DNA of 29,664 bases from JAVBNA01 sp031551875 (GTDB taxonomy: Bacteria > Bacillota > Clostridia > Oscillospirales > Acutalibacteraceae). The notes under the pieces were generated by a model, which searched no databases, was not told where the DNA came from, and saw only the letters and a program-made list of their open reading frames with translations. The translations under genes and the position numbers were made by a program. Positions 23,101 to 29,596 of the stretch are shown piece by piece (position 1 is the first letter of the stretch; every line of letters begins with the position of its first letter). Location of the stretch: positions 1-29,664 of the forward strand of contig JAVBNA010000042.1 in NCBI GenBank assembly GCA_031551875.1, written 5' to 3'.

Positions 23101-23248
23101 TCATGCGCGACTGGGGATAGGTGAACGTGTCGCCCGGCACTGCGGCCGACGCCACCGCACCGCCCTGTACGGCCAGGCCAAAAATCATGGCTGCCGAAAG
23201 GGTTGCTGCGGCAAAGGATTTCATTCTTTTCTTCAAATTTTGTAACAC
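17123..23248 (-). CDS. Giant multimodular GH2 beta-galactosidase with cohesin-like and dockerin modules
   Basis: This encodes 2,041 aa from GTG 23246-23248, chosen because AAGGAG lies 10 nt upstream and a normal signal peptide follows (KKRMKSFAAATLSAAMIFG... ASAA). The frame runs on to 23347 but adds a lysine-rich stretch. Order: F5/8-type C (CBM32) about 45-195; helical FIVAR-like spacer about 200-345; GH2 sugar-binding, Ig and TIM-barrel domains, with acid/base Glu916 (SVGNETGS) and nucleophile Glu996 (CEYAHAMGNS), the LacZ signature; a LamG domain about 1065-1250 inserted after DWVDQS; LacZ domains 4 and 5 to about 1770; a Big2 Ig-like domain about 1778-1860; a cohesin-like domain about 1863-1973; and a dockerin 1983-2041. 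The first dockerin loop, DLDSDSDVTVAD, lacks the usual Gly. It is secreted and should act on galactosides. Confidence 0.94.
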   Translation of the reverse strand: MLQNLKKRMKSFAAATLSAAMIFGLAVQGGAVASAAVPGDTFTYPQSRMTVTASSYQTGQSPSTAPESAIDGNAGTWWHTSWASSTYTALGVKHWLQVDLGSAIDVTAVRYAPRILGSGGNENGNTNSGIIEVSTDGVNYTKVMDYTRKTGDGTETRFPFSAPVAARYVRFWIYTNDNTGSSYGNCGEFNVESIVGEDALTPVLAYGLEQIARVSAENIGGGKEQYPQSALSTCTSAINTLLKNATAANAADTKTSIDIAVAAFYDSYSTYTKTELLALIDSANNAKAGVAEGTEDGNVAVGVLTTFNAAIAAAVTASESADKMVLHAAYPVLSDAITVFKAAIISKTPTLGNVYDWGAVTLADKTRTAFNNLEWTGTVVGSTRYSQQFQVNREEPHADLLPYQSAQTAIDGSRNYVKNTSKFYKTLTEASDLDPKTSSWKFNIVRTLTRTLATANATKDPYNPTQNIVDFYKTDYNADNWYGAAVPSSWQVQGVKDGVPYTGYYDPDFGYDAPFYTNTNMPQRINWKGTTYNIWQNNHTDMPIAPNDYNPVGFYRKFFTVDSDWLAKNYKVFLSFQGVESAYYVYVNGKEVGYHEDSKTPGEFDITDLLNKDGSPNLLAVKVFRWADGSWLEDQDMIRLSGIHREVFLMATPPVHIQDYKVDTPFDSTFTDATLKLSTTVQNYTTDKTYENLGVAVNVYDGATDITKDRCLKYDVGSLAPNSKLTVSGSVTVRNPHKWFTDDPYLYTMVITLYDKVTGQVYEYLSQELGFRQVTFRLEDNVTPDVMRLNGQKILYRGVNRHENSPYGGRYVKPADYEKELKLMKQYNINTIRTSHYPSDSYLYWLANKYGIMVCAEANVERHGSVDGNSTNTSSTTTSTVLHQNNFYDAIINRQKNNMLRVMNYPSVVMWSVGNETGSSDRWELVSETMRGWDYTRPIHLEGRYSQINNQNYVAGRNADRRFDMYSRMYAGVGESASVSAAWSNGTARLPYFQCEYAHAMGNSVGNLKEYWDGYRGYSLAQGGCIWDWVDQSIWTKPTSSFSLPEVGPLKLTGLTNTIVVDNLFTVDPQYGRVLKPGAAVTYANTAGTGGQDIFNEKISGLQPFTVEVWARPQSVTADKVLVAKGDTQFAIKTGTINSVDVFEFYVYNSAGSSNDTKWISVNTPIPANFTDGQMHHIIGTFDGANLKLYYDNNEPVVKSIGSGRITTNNYAFGVGRDTQSGSGRDSVSYIAGARVYTRALSEEEFRDSNRKPSDACPTNDSSIIFYGDYTKGDLKETPPSLWDYHNNGLYLGYGGDWGEGNTDNNFCANGIIAATREIQPEMDEVRHVYQEINFVASDADLKAGKVNVRNESLGVNANAYDYKWTLLEDGKVIGTGLVPSVPSIPVASSKILVAYNIPTVAMNVPYLASMPATLNPGSEYFLKIQACLKKDTTWEKAGYAIGQEQFKLPFTGDSVAAAQFTGLNSLSVDNGSSEVAITGENFNVTLNKTTGKITDYTANGVQLIKDGPSPVFWRAKNDNDNVSDNSWTNLDIALPAPTVTVTPHKLSGTQRNDYVTIAVSYRLTAISSSTYADMTYKVFFNGAIQVTTALRTTNTSALLRFGVDMKMPGSFENVTWLTSGENENLNDRMTGSFVGEYKTTVTQNYHSYIKPQDTGTHQQTRWMALTGTANTGLLVAATGNKLFEANALHFGWRNLSGNRHPYQLKPLEDTVVGISYGSRGTGGASCGPGTLSQYTLSAGNYSYSYTFVPVAANTANFSSIANSYKAGFNYEINIPLENVELSAADSVGIGAAKKLIPVFTPADASDRSVTWTSSNEAVATVNQDGLVTPVMTGKTVITVTANDGGYTSSCEVTVKADEYTVVSTGGTVAVPITIGNCDKLAGIIGKLVYDDSLLTLNSITARNGFSVVTEDGRFIALTSDGMGVSGDVVIGYAVFTAKADLLDDIKTYITLDPQSIIAEDENTDPTEVTLHFAEVLIEGIPPMSGDLDSDSDVTVADAIMLMQYLAGSRTLTARQLKAADVNKDGKVNVGDVTIIMQMCL
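17125..17179 (-). repeat. 55-bp dockerin-coding repeat, copy B (inverted with 15899-15953)
   Basis: This is the exact reverse complement of 15899-15953 and forms the 3' end of the GH2 gene. Identity at every base, including third positions, points to recent duplication or gene conversion rather than selection on protein alone. Confidence 0.9.
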
Positions 23249-23592
23249 CAGGATTACACTCCTTTTCACTGAAGTTTTCTTCTCCCTAACCTTTTGCGAA
23301 TTTGCCAGAACTTTCTTCCTCTTCCTCTTTCCTTTCCCGCGCGACAAAACACACCCCCTGACTGAAAAGTTGATTTAAAAACACCAAAAGTACTCCCTAA
23401 TTATAACATAAACTGTTTTAATTAAATAGGATAAATGTGCATTTGCCTCACTTAATAGAAATATTGTATGAATTTCTAAATTTTAGTTTCTAATTATATG
23501 TTTTTCATAATAAGTTACATGGAAATTTAATTTATTGTATGGATAATTGTTGTAATGACGGATTTTTCTTCTTTAAACGGTCTTTTTTCCTA
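23249..23592. other. AT-rich leader and promoter region of the GH2 gene
   Basis: No gene is seen. On the minus strand an extended -10 element, TGTTATAAT, lies at 23400-23408, with no good -35, giving a leader of about 145 nt. The region 23349-23590 is strongly AT-rich. A second, lysine-rich in-frame extension of the GH2 ORF (23249-23347) probably belongs to the untranslated leader. Confidence 0.5.
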
Positions 23593-23595
23593 TGA

Positions 23596-23627
23596 AAAAT
23601 CGCCCCGTTACACAAGATAACGGGGCG
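23596..23627 (-). terminator. Terminator of the ABC transporter operon
   Basis: The arms CGCCCCGTTA (23601-23610) and TAACGGGGCG (23618-23627) form a 10-bp stem, followed on the minus strand by ATTTTTC. It lies 11 bp after the ATPase stop. Confidence 0.88.
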
Positions 23628-23638
23628 CCGCTTCCTGT

Positions 23639-24715
23639 CTAAGGAAGGATGTTCATTCGGATCAAGTTGCGTCCATCTTCAAAGGTATACTGAATGTCGC
23701 CGCAGTACCTCTGAATAATCCTTATGGAAAGCTCGTCCAGCCCGTCCAGAATGTTGCGTCCTTCGCCGCCATAGCCCCATGCCAGCAGCAGCGAATTCAG
23801 CTTTTCGGAATACTCCACCGTCAGCGAAAACTCCTCCTTGTTGTGGGCATGATAGCCGACAACCGTCTCCTCGATCGCCAGAAGCAGGTTTTGCACCAGC
23901 TTCTTCGAAACGGCATGCTTGCTGCAAAAGCTCTCGATCTCGCCGTTCATCGCATAGAAATCATAATCTTTATTTTTTATTCTATATCTGTAGCTGCGAA
24001 CTCTCTGGGCAAACGCCCTGGTTAAAGAACGGGCCGGATGATCAAAAATCTGCTCGGGGCTGCCATCCTCATAGATGACTCCTTCCGCCATGAAGAATAC
24101 CCGGTTGGAAACGTCGCGCGCAAAGCCCATCTCATGGGTGACGATGATCATGGTCATGCCCTTCTGGGCAAGGCCGCGCATGACCGACAGCACCTCGCTG
24201 ATCATAGTGGGGTCAAGCGCCGAGGTGGGCTCATCGAACAGGATGATCTCGGGTTCCATCGCCAGACAGCGGGCGATCGCGGCACGCTGCTTCTGTCCGC
24301 CCGACAGCTCATCCGGGAAGCTGTCCGCTTTTTCAAGCAGTCCCACCGCACGCAGATACCCGCGCGCAGCCTCCTCGCTTTCCTCGCGGGATTTCTCCAG
24401 CAGCCTCTGTGAACCCAGTGTCAGATTGTCGAGGATGGTCAGGTGGTTATAGAGGTTGAAGTTCTGAAACACCATGCCCATCTTCCGGCGGATCTTGGGC
24501 ACGTCCGCCTCCTTGGACAGGATGTCCACACCGTCGATGAGTATCTGCCCCTTTGACGGAGTTTCGAGTAAATTCAGACAGCGCAGAAAGGTGCTCTTGC
24601 CCGTGCCGGACGGCCCGATGATCGAGATAACGTCGCCCTTGTTGATGACCGTGCTGATGTCATTGAGCACAACCAGCCTACCGTACCGTTTGGTCAAATT
24701 ACGAATTTCAATCAT
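23639..24715 (-). CDS. Polar amino-acid ABC transporter ATPase with HATPase-like C-terminal extension
   Basis: This encodes 358 aa from ATG 24713-24715, with GGGGAGGTG upstream. Residues 1-240 are a standard GlnQ/ArtP-type ATPase: Walker A GPSGTGKST, the Q-loop VFQNFNLY, signature LSGGQKQR, Walker B IILFDEPTSALDP and the H-loop THEM. Residues about 245-358 are extra. The segment VQNLLLAIEETVVGYHAH, a Gly-rich AWGYGGEG turn and ELSIRIIQRYCGDIQYTFED recall the HATPase_c_2 fold of SpoIIAB/RsbW kinases, but the N-box Asn and the G1 Asp are missing, so it is probably a non-catalytic regulatory domain. The start overlaps the stop of the permease gene by 8 bp, indicating coupled translation. Confidence 0.92.
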   Translation of the reverse strand: MIEIRNLTKRYGRLVVLNDISTVINKGDVISIIGPSGTGKSTFLRCLNLLETPSKGQILIDGVDILSKEADVPKIRRKMGMVFQNFNLYNHLTILDNLTLGSQRLLEKSREESEEAARGYLRAVGLLEKADSFPDELSGGQKQRAAIARCLAMEPEIILFDEPTSALDPTMISEVLSVMRGLAQKGMTMIIVTHEMGFARDVSNRVFFMAEGVIYEDGSPEQIFDHPARSLTRAFAQRVRSYRYRIKNKDYDFYAMNGEIESFCSKHAVSKKLVQNLLLAIEETVVGYHAHNKEEFSLTVEYSEKLNSLLLAWGYGGEGRNILDGLDELSIRIIQRYCGDIQYTFEDGRNLIRMNILP

Positions 24716-26978
24716 GCTTCGCACCTCCCCTCTCTTTTTGAGCTTCCCGCCTCGCCTTGTCCCGTTTGCGCCGCGGATCAATACGCAGCTCGATCATGGA
24801 CAGCAGGCGGGTCAGCAGCCACGAGATCAGGAAATAGAGGATTGCAATAAACAGCAGCGGGAAGAAGGCCGAAAAGGTGCGGCTGCGGATGATGTCGCCC
24901 GCCTTGGTCAAATCCTCCACGGCGATGTATCCGGCAATTGAGGTTGTTTTCACCAGCGAGATGAATTCGCCCTTATAGATCGGCAGGATCGAGCGCAGCG
25001 CCTGCGGCAGCACAATGTGGGAAAAGGTCTGGCCGCGGGTAAAACCTCCGGCGACCCCGGCCTCCCACTGCCCTCTGTCCACCCCATCAATACCCGAACG
25101 GAAAATCTCCGCCCCATAGGCCGAGAAATTCAGCCCGAAGCCAAGGATCGCAACCAGCATGGGGCTGATGCTGATCCTGGCGAAAATCACATAAAAGATA
25201 ATCATCAGCACGACCACCACCGGCACACCGCGCAGGACGTTGATGTATACCTTTGCGATTTCGCTCAAAACGCGGAATCGCGACATGCGCATACTGCAAA
25301 TCAGCATGGCGAGCAGCGTCCCCAGGATCAGCGAGCACAGCGAGATCAGCGCGGTGGTCAGCACGCCGTTCACGATCATCATATACCGTTTTTCGGCAAT
25401 GATGTTTTTATGAAACTCGTTTGTAATATCAGTAAAAAAGTTTCCGCTCCCCTGCGCGTTGCTCTGTCCGGTCATTTTGGCTTTCGTGGTCAGAACCGCC
25501 GTAGGGTTCATGTACATCACGTCGGAGAAGCTGACCTTCTCCTGACGCTCGGGGGTGATCGCAATGCTTCCGGCGATCGACTCCACCTTGCCCGAGGCGA
25601 GCGCAGCGACCAGCCCGCTGAAAGTGATGTCCTCCACCTCGAGCGCCAGACCCTTGGACGCCGCGAAGCGCTTGGCAATCTCAATGTCAAAACCCACACT
25701 TTCCCCATCCTTCACCGCCACAAAGGGCAGTCCGACGGTCATCGTAGCCCCGAGACGGTAGACACCCTTGGGATTCTCAACCGGGATGTCGGGCATGTCA
25801 TACACGCCGTCGGTGAAATACCGCTTAAAAATGTCGTCATAGGTACCGTCCGCTTTGATCTGTGCCATAAATGCGTTAAACTCCGCAAGCAGAGCCGGAT
25901 CCTTCTTGTTAAAAGCGTGCCCGGTTGGCTTTTCAAAAATCTTTTCCGACAGGAACGCGAGACTTTCGTCGTTCTTTTGCAGCTCGCGCATCTGATAATA
26001 GGGAAAAGCAATGGCATCAATCTGGCCGGACTTGAGCGCGGCCGGCATGTCGGATGTATTGTCAAACCGGACAATGGCCGCCGTCGGAAAACGATCCGCG
26101 ATATAGAGCTCCTGCACCGAGCCGGTCAGCGTGCCGATGCGCTGGCCGCCAAGATCGTCCACCGTTTTCAGTAGCCCGCTCTGTTCGCCCGCATCCTCTT
26201 TGCGCAGCATCACCCCACCGCCCGACACAAAATATGTGTCGGAGAAGAGCACCTGTTTTTTGCGCTCCTCGGTAATGGTGATGGCCGAGGCAACCATGTC
26301 GCTCTTGCCCGAAACACAGGCCGCCAGCAGGCCGTTAAAGTCATACGCGTCAATTTGGAGCTTCATGTCCAGCGAGGCGGCAAAGCGCTCCATCATTTCA
26401 ATGTCAAAACCGATGAACTTGTCCTCCCGCTTGCTGACAAATGGCATCCCGGTTTCCGCCTCAACCGCCAGACGAAGCGTTCCTTTACTCCCTTTATTTT
26501 CGATGGGCGGAACCTCAATTGTTTCGTCGCCCGGCTGCCAGCGCTTGTCCATCTCATCATATACGCCCGAATTTTTGATTTCCGCTAAAAATTGGTTATA
26601 CTGAGCACATAGTTCGGTTTTCGACTGATTGAATGCAACGCCGAACTCCTCCTCAAACAGCAGCTCGTCCATCACTGTCAGCTCGGGCGTTTTGCTCGTG
26701 ATGATATAGGCCGTACTTCTGTCGAGTACCGCAGCGTCAATTTTATAAGAAAGCAGCGCCTGCTTCATGTCTGACAGAACATTAAAGCGGCTGATTTTCG
26801 CTTCCGGAAAATTCTCCATCACAAAGCTGTCATGGGTTGTCCCCACCGTTACGCCGATTCTGCATGAGGCGATGTCCTCAGGCCTCGTGATGGACAGGGC
26901 CTCCCGGCCGGCGCAGGACGTCAGCAAAAACCCCGAAAGAAGGACGAGCAGCAAGAGCAACGACAAAATTTTTTTCAT
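24708..26978 (-). CDS. Fused substrate-binding (multiple) and permease protein of an amino-acid ABC transporter
   Basis: This encodes 756 aa from ATG 26976-26978, with GAGGAG 8 nt upstream. The N-terminus is a lipobox signal (LLSGFLLTSC). Residues about 28-150 match only the second lobe of a polar amino-acid binding protein (RIGVTVGTTHDSFV ... YDEMDKRW). Residues about 165-400 are a complete binding protein (GFDIEMMERFAAS, then QRIGTLTGSVQE, then YDDIFKRYF). Residues about 405-505 match only a first lobe (GFDIEIAKRFAAS, then SIAITPERQEKVSFS). A linker leads to a HisM-type permease (about 530-735) with the EAA loop EAGVAGGFTRGQTFSHIVLPQALR. So the receptor part is half-whole-half, anchored to the channel in one chain. 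It pairs with the ATPase downstream. Ligand unknown. Confidence 0.92.
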   Translation of the reverse strand: MKKILSLLLLLVLLSGFLLTSCAGREALSITRPEDIASCRIGVTVGTTHDSFVMENFPEAKISRFNVLSDMKQALLSYKIDAAVLDRSTAYIITSKTPELTVMDELLFEEEFGVAFNQSKTELCAQYNQFLAEIKNSGVYDEMDKRWQPGDETIEVPPIENKGSKGTLRLAVEAETGMPFVSKREDKFIGFDIEMMERFAASLDMKLQIDAYDFNGLLAACVSGKSDMVASAITITEERKKQVLFSDTYFVSGGGVMLRKEDAGEQSGLLKTVDDLGGQRIGTLTGSVQELYIADRFPTAAIVRFDNTSDMPAALKSGQIDAIAFPYYQMRELQKNDESLAFLSEKIFEKPTGHAFNKKDPALLAEFNAFMAQIKADGTYDDIFKRYFTDGVYDMPDIPVENPKGVYRLGATMTVGLPFVAVKDGESVGFDIEIAKRFAASKGLALEVEDITFSGLVAALASGKVESIAGSIAITPERQEKVSFSDVMYMNPTAVLTTKAKMTGQSNAQGSGNFFTDITNEFHKNIIAEKRYMMIVNGVLTTALISLCSLILGTLLAMLICSMRMSRFRVLSEIAKVYINVLRGVPVVVVLMIIFYVIFARISISPMLVAILGFGLNFSAYGAEIFRSGIDGVDRGQWEAGVAGGFTRGQTFSHIVLPQALRSILPIYKGEFISLVKTTSIAGYIAVEDLTKAGDIIRSRTFSAFFPLLFIAILYFLISWLLTRLLSMIELRIDPRRKRDKARREAQKERGGAKHD

Positions 26979-27042
26979 ATGCAGTTCTCCTCAATGTGTT
27001 ATGTATGGACGCTCCACCGCCGGAGCCTGTCCGCCTTTTATT

Positions 27043-27071
27043 ATTTTATAGGATTTTAGAACAAAAAGCAA
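27043..27071 (-). promoter_or_regulatory. Promoter of the ABC transporter operon
   Basis: On the minus strand, TTGCTT (27066-27071), 17 bp, TAAAAT (27043-27048). A short GC-rich hairpin at 27007-27031 (GGAC-GCTCC ... GGAGC-CT-GTCC) lies in the leader before the ATG. Confidence 0.5.
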
Positions 27072-27121
27072 TATAGTACAGAAAGAAACGTTTTATGCAA
27101 CATATATTTGCATGAACCATG

Positions 27122-27150
27122 TTGCGTTATTGTAAATCGTATGATATAAT
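27122..27150 (+). promoter_or_regulatory. Promoter of the SGNH hydrolase gene
   Basis: TTGCGT (27122-27127), 17 bp, TATAAT (27145-27150), 39 bp upstream of the ATG. Confidence 0.7.
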
Positions 27151-27188
27151 ATTAAATACAAGATATTGTTACTTTAGAGGTGTTAAGC

Positions 27189-27926
27189 ATGAGTTTCATT
27201 AAGAGAATTGAGGTTTTCGGAGATTCTATTTTGAAGGGTATTCAGATTAATCCCAATAACAAACGGTTTCACGTGGATAATCACATTGACATTGATGGCA
27301 TCAGCGACAAGCATCTGGTTTCGATCGAGAATTACTCTAAATTCGGCTGTACCATCACCAAGGGGCAAGCCAGCCTATACCGGCATCTGGAAAAGGCGCC
27401 GCCCTGTGACGCCGTTGTGATGGACTTCGGCGGCAACGACTGCGACTTTAACTGGAAGGAGATCGGCGAAAGGCCGCTGGAGGATCACCAGCCGCACACC
27501 CCGCTCGACCGTTTTGTTCCGATTTATCACGACATCATCAGCACGCTCAGGGCAAAAAATGTCCTCCCCATTTTGACCACGCTGCCTCCCCTTGAGCCGC
27601 AGCGGTTTTTTGACTGGTACTGCAAAGACTTTCAGGGGGACAACATCATGATCTGGCTTGGGACAATTCAAACCATCTACCGGTATCAGGAATACTATTC
27701 GCGGACAGTGGAGAGCATCGCGCGCAAAGCGGATGTGCCCCTTGTGGATCTGCGCGGCGCGTTTCTCGCGCACAAACGCGTTGACCTTCTGCTTTGCGAG
27801 GATGGCACTCATCCCAACACCGACGGGCAGAAGGTCATCTCGTCCGCCTTCCGGGAATTTGCCGACCGTCTGGCCATCGCCCGGCGGGAAGGCTGCCCGA
27901 TCGGGTACGCCTGGAGTTGTATCTGA
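27189..27926 (+). CDS. SGNH/GDSL-family hydrolase (probable esterase)
   Basis: This encodes 245 aa from ATG 27189, with AGAGG ending 8 nt upstream; the in-frame GTG at 27180 overlaps the ribosome binding site. All SGNH blocks are visible: block I VFGDSILKG with Ser13, Gly in YSKFGCT (block II), GGND at 81-84 (block III Asn) and EDGTHPN with Asp205 and His208 (block V). There is no signal peptide, so it is cytoplasmic. Members of this fold are esterases, lipases or carbohydrate deacetylases. It is flanked by its own promoter and terminator and could remove acyl groups from imported sugars, but the substrate is not evident. Confidence 0.9.
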   Translation: MSFIKRIEVFGDSILKGIQINPNNKRFHVDNHIDIDGISDKHLVSIENYSKFGCTITKGQASLYRHLEKAPPCDAVVMDFGGNDCDFNWKEIGERPLEDHQPHTPLDRFVPIYHDIISTLRAKNVLPILTTLPPLEPQRFFDWYCKDFQGDNIMIWLGTIQTIYRYQEYYSRTVESIARKADVPLVDLRGAFLAHKRVDLLLCEDGTHPNTDGQKVISSAFREFADRLAIARREGCPIGYAWSCI

Positions 27927-27946
27927 TAAACTGACTTCCATCACAT

Positions 27947-27985
27947 AAAAAGCCTCCGTGATTTTATGAACCACGGAGGCTTTTT
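27947..27985. terminator. Bidirectional terminator between SGNH hydrolase and epimerase
   Basis: A 14-bp stem, AAAAAGCCTCCGTG with CACGGAGGCTTTTT, around an 11-nt loop. The epimerase stop codon lies in the loop. Confidence 0.9.
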
Positions 27986-28992
27986 ATCCTCTGTTGCCCG
28001 GTCTCGGCATAAAAATCCTGATACCACGCAACAAACTGCGAGAGCCCCTCTTCCAGGGGCGTCACGGGCTGAAAGCCGAAGTTTGTCATGAGGCCGCTCA
28101 GATCGGCACGCACGCCGTATACATCGCCCGGCTGCATGGGCAAAAATGTTTTCACGGCGGTTTTGCCCAGGCAGCGCTCCAACGCCCCCACGAAGTCGGT
28201 CAGTTTCACGGGCTTATGATGCCCAAGGTTGTACACCTTTGCCCGAACCCCGTCCCCGTTGGGGCGCGGCGGACGAAATAGAAGCAGTTCGATCCCCGCA
28301 GCCACGTCGTCTATGTAGGTATAATTCCGGTAGATGTCGCCGTGATTAAACAGCTCAATCGGCTCGTCCTTTAAAATTTTCTGCGTAAAGCTGAAGTACG
28401 CCATATCCGGCCGCCCGAAGGGGCCGTACACCGAAAACAGACGCAGGCCGGTGCTCGGAATGTCGTACAGATGACTGTAGGTATACGCCATCAGCTCGTT
28501 GCTTTTCTTGCTGGCGGCGTACACACTGACCGGACGGCAGGTCTCCTCGGCGGAACGAAGCGCCTCATTCCGTCCGCCGTAAACGGAAAAGCTGGATGCA
28601 TACAGCAAATGCTCCGGTGGGTGCTGCCGGCAGGCCTCCAGCAGGTTCATGAAACCGTTGACGTTGTTTTCCAGGCAGTCCCCAGGACACACACCACCCG
28701 GCACGCCCGCCTGTGCGGCGAGATGTATAACGAACTGCGGCCTGTCGCGTGAAAACAACTTGTCAATGTCCCGCTTGTGCACGAGATTCCCCTTTACAAA
28801 GGTAAAATTGGGGTTACTCCTGAGAATCCGGAGACGGCAGTATTTCAGATTCGCATCATAATATGTGTCCATATTGTCAAAGCCAATGACCCTGGCGCCC
28901 CGATCCAGGAGCTTTTGGGTCAGATGAAAGCCAATAAACCCCGCTGCGCCTGTCACTAAAACGCTCTTTGTCAGGTTGTACGACTGATTCAT
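27964..28992 (-). CDS. UDP-glucuronate 4-epimerase-like NAD-dependent epimerase
   Basis: This encodes 342 aa from ATG 28990-28992, with GGAGG 7 nt upstream. It is an extended short-chain dehydrogenase: NAD-binding GAAGFIG at 15-21, DNMDTYYDANLKYCRL (typical of UDP-glucuronate epimerases), HLAAQAGV, the Ser loop YASSFSVYGG, and catalytic Tyr158 and Lys162 in YAASKKSNELMAYTYSHLY. RLFSVYGPFGRPDMAYF and YIDDVAAGI complete the family pattern. It would interconvert UDP-glucuronate and UDP-galacturonate for surface polysaccharide synthesis. The exact sugar is inferred from the motif block. An unusual Cys/Gly-rich stretch, VPGGVCPGDCLE, replaces the common V-x-Y-S-x-x-N-P segment. Confidence 0.9.
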   Translation of the reverse strand: MNQSYNLTKSVLVTGAAGFIGFHLTQKLLDRGARVIGFDNMDTYYDANLKYCRLRILRSNPNFTFVKGNLVHKRDIDKLFSRDRPQFVIHLAAQAGVPGGVCPGDCLENNVNGFMNLLEACRQHPPEHLLYASSFSVYGGRNEALRSAEETCRPVSVYAASKKSNELMAYTYSHLYDIPSTGLRLFSVYGPFGRPDMAYFSFTQKILKDEPIELFNHGDIYRNYTYIDDVAAGIELLLFRPPRPNGDGVRAKVYNLGHHKPVKLTDFVGALERCLGKTAVKTFLPMQPGDVYGVRADLSGLMTNFGFQPVTPLEEGLSQFVAWYQDFYAETGQQRIKSLRGS

Positions 28993-29526
28993 GGATAATC
29001 CTCCGATGATGTCGGCAAGAAAAGTTTCGAAGGAATCGTTTATGTTTCAATTAAACAATATAATCTAGTACGTTTTTTATTTCTTGTTAGTGATTATTAG
29101 TCACATTTCTATGGTTGAATGATCTGTTGTATCACCATTATTCCATAAATATAAATCTAATTAAAATATTTTTATTTTTCTTATTTATGCCTTATTTTTA
29201 TTCAATTATACCATAAATCACTTTGTAATTTCAAGTTAAAATCACAAAATAATTTGATTTATTTTGGGGAGTGTTAATTAAATAGCTATATTGATTGTTT
29301 TATTAACACTCCCCGTTACCGCTAAAACTAACTTTTTCATAAAGTCCTTTTCACTCCTTCTTTAAAATACCACAAAATCTCCGATGCCTTTTCAAAATGA
29401 GCCGCTTTCTATCCACGGCGTCCCTTTGCCTTCGTTGCCTGTGTTCCCTGCGGTTGTGCCATGTCCCCAGAGCCGCACACGGACGCGTCGCCCTTAGAAA
29501 AGTATCTCATTCCCGCCTTTTTCCTA
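28993..29526. other. AT-rich intergenic region with one long-armed hairpin
   Basis: No credible gene is seen in these 534 bp. A 13-bp inverted repeat, GGGGAGTGTTAAT (29266-29278) and ATTAACACTCCCC (29302-29314), has a 23-bp AT-rich centre and no T-run, so it is not a standard terminator. It could be a regulator site or the end of a lost mobile element. The bases from 29390 to 29520 are less AT-rich but carry no long frame. Confidence 0.4.
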
Positions 29527-29596
29527 GATTGTGTCTACACAAGATAGACAAGTAAAACAAGAAGTGATATAATGGACGCAACGAAGGGGGTTGCGT
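29527..29596 (+). promoter_or_regulatory. Left end of IS5-family element: terminal repeat and transposase promoter
   Basis: The left terminal repeat GATTGTGTCTACACAA (29527-29542) matches the one at 124-139 in inverse orientation. A TATAAT (29568-29573) lies 23 bp before the ATG. AGGGGG at about 29585-29590 serves as ribosome binding site. Confidence 0.65.

Noticed and set aside
23249..23347. N-terminal extension of the GH2 protein starting at TTG 23345-23347
   Set aside because: It adds 33 mostly basic residues before a normal signal peptide, while GTG 23248 has a good AAGGAG; a weak GGGGG before the TTG leaves some doubt.
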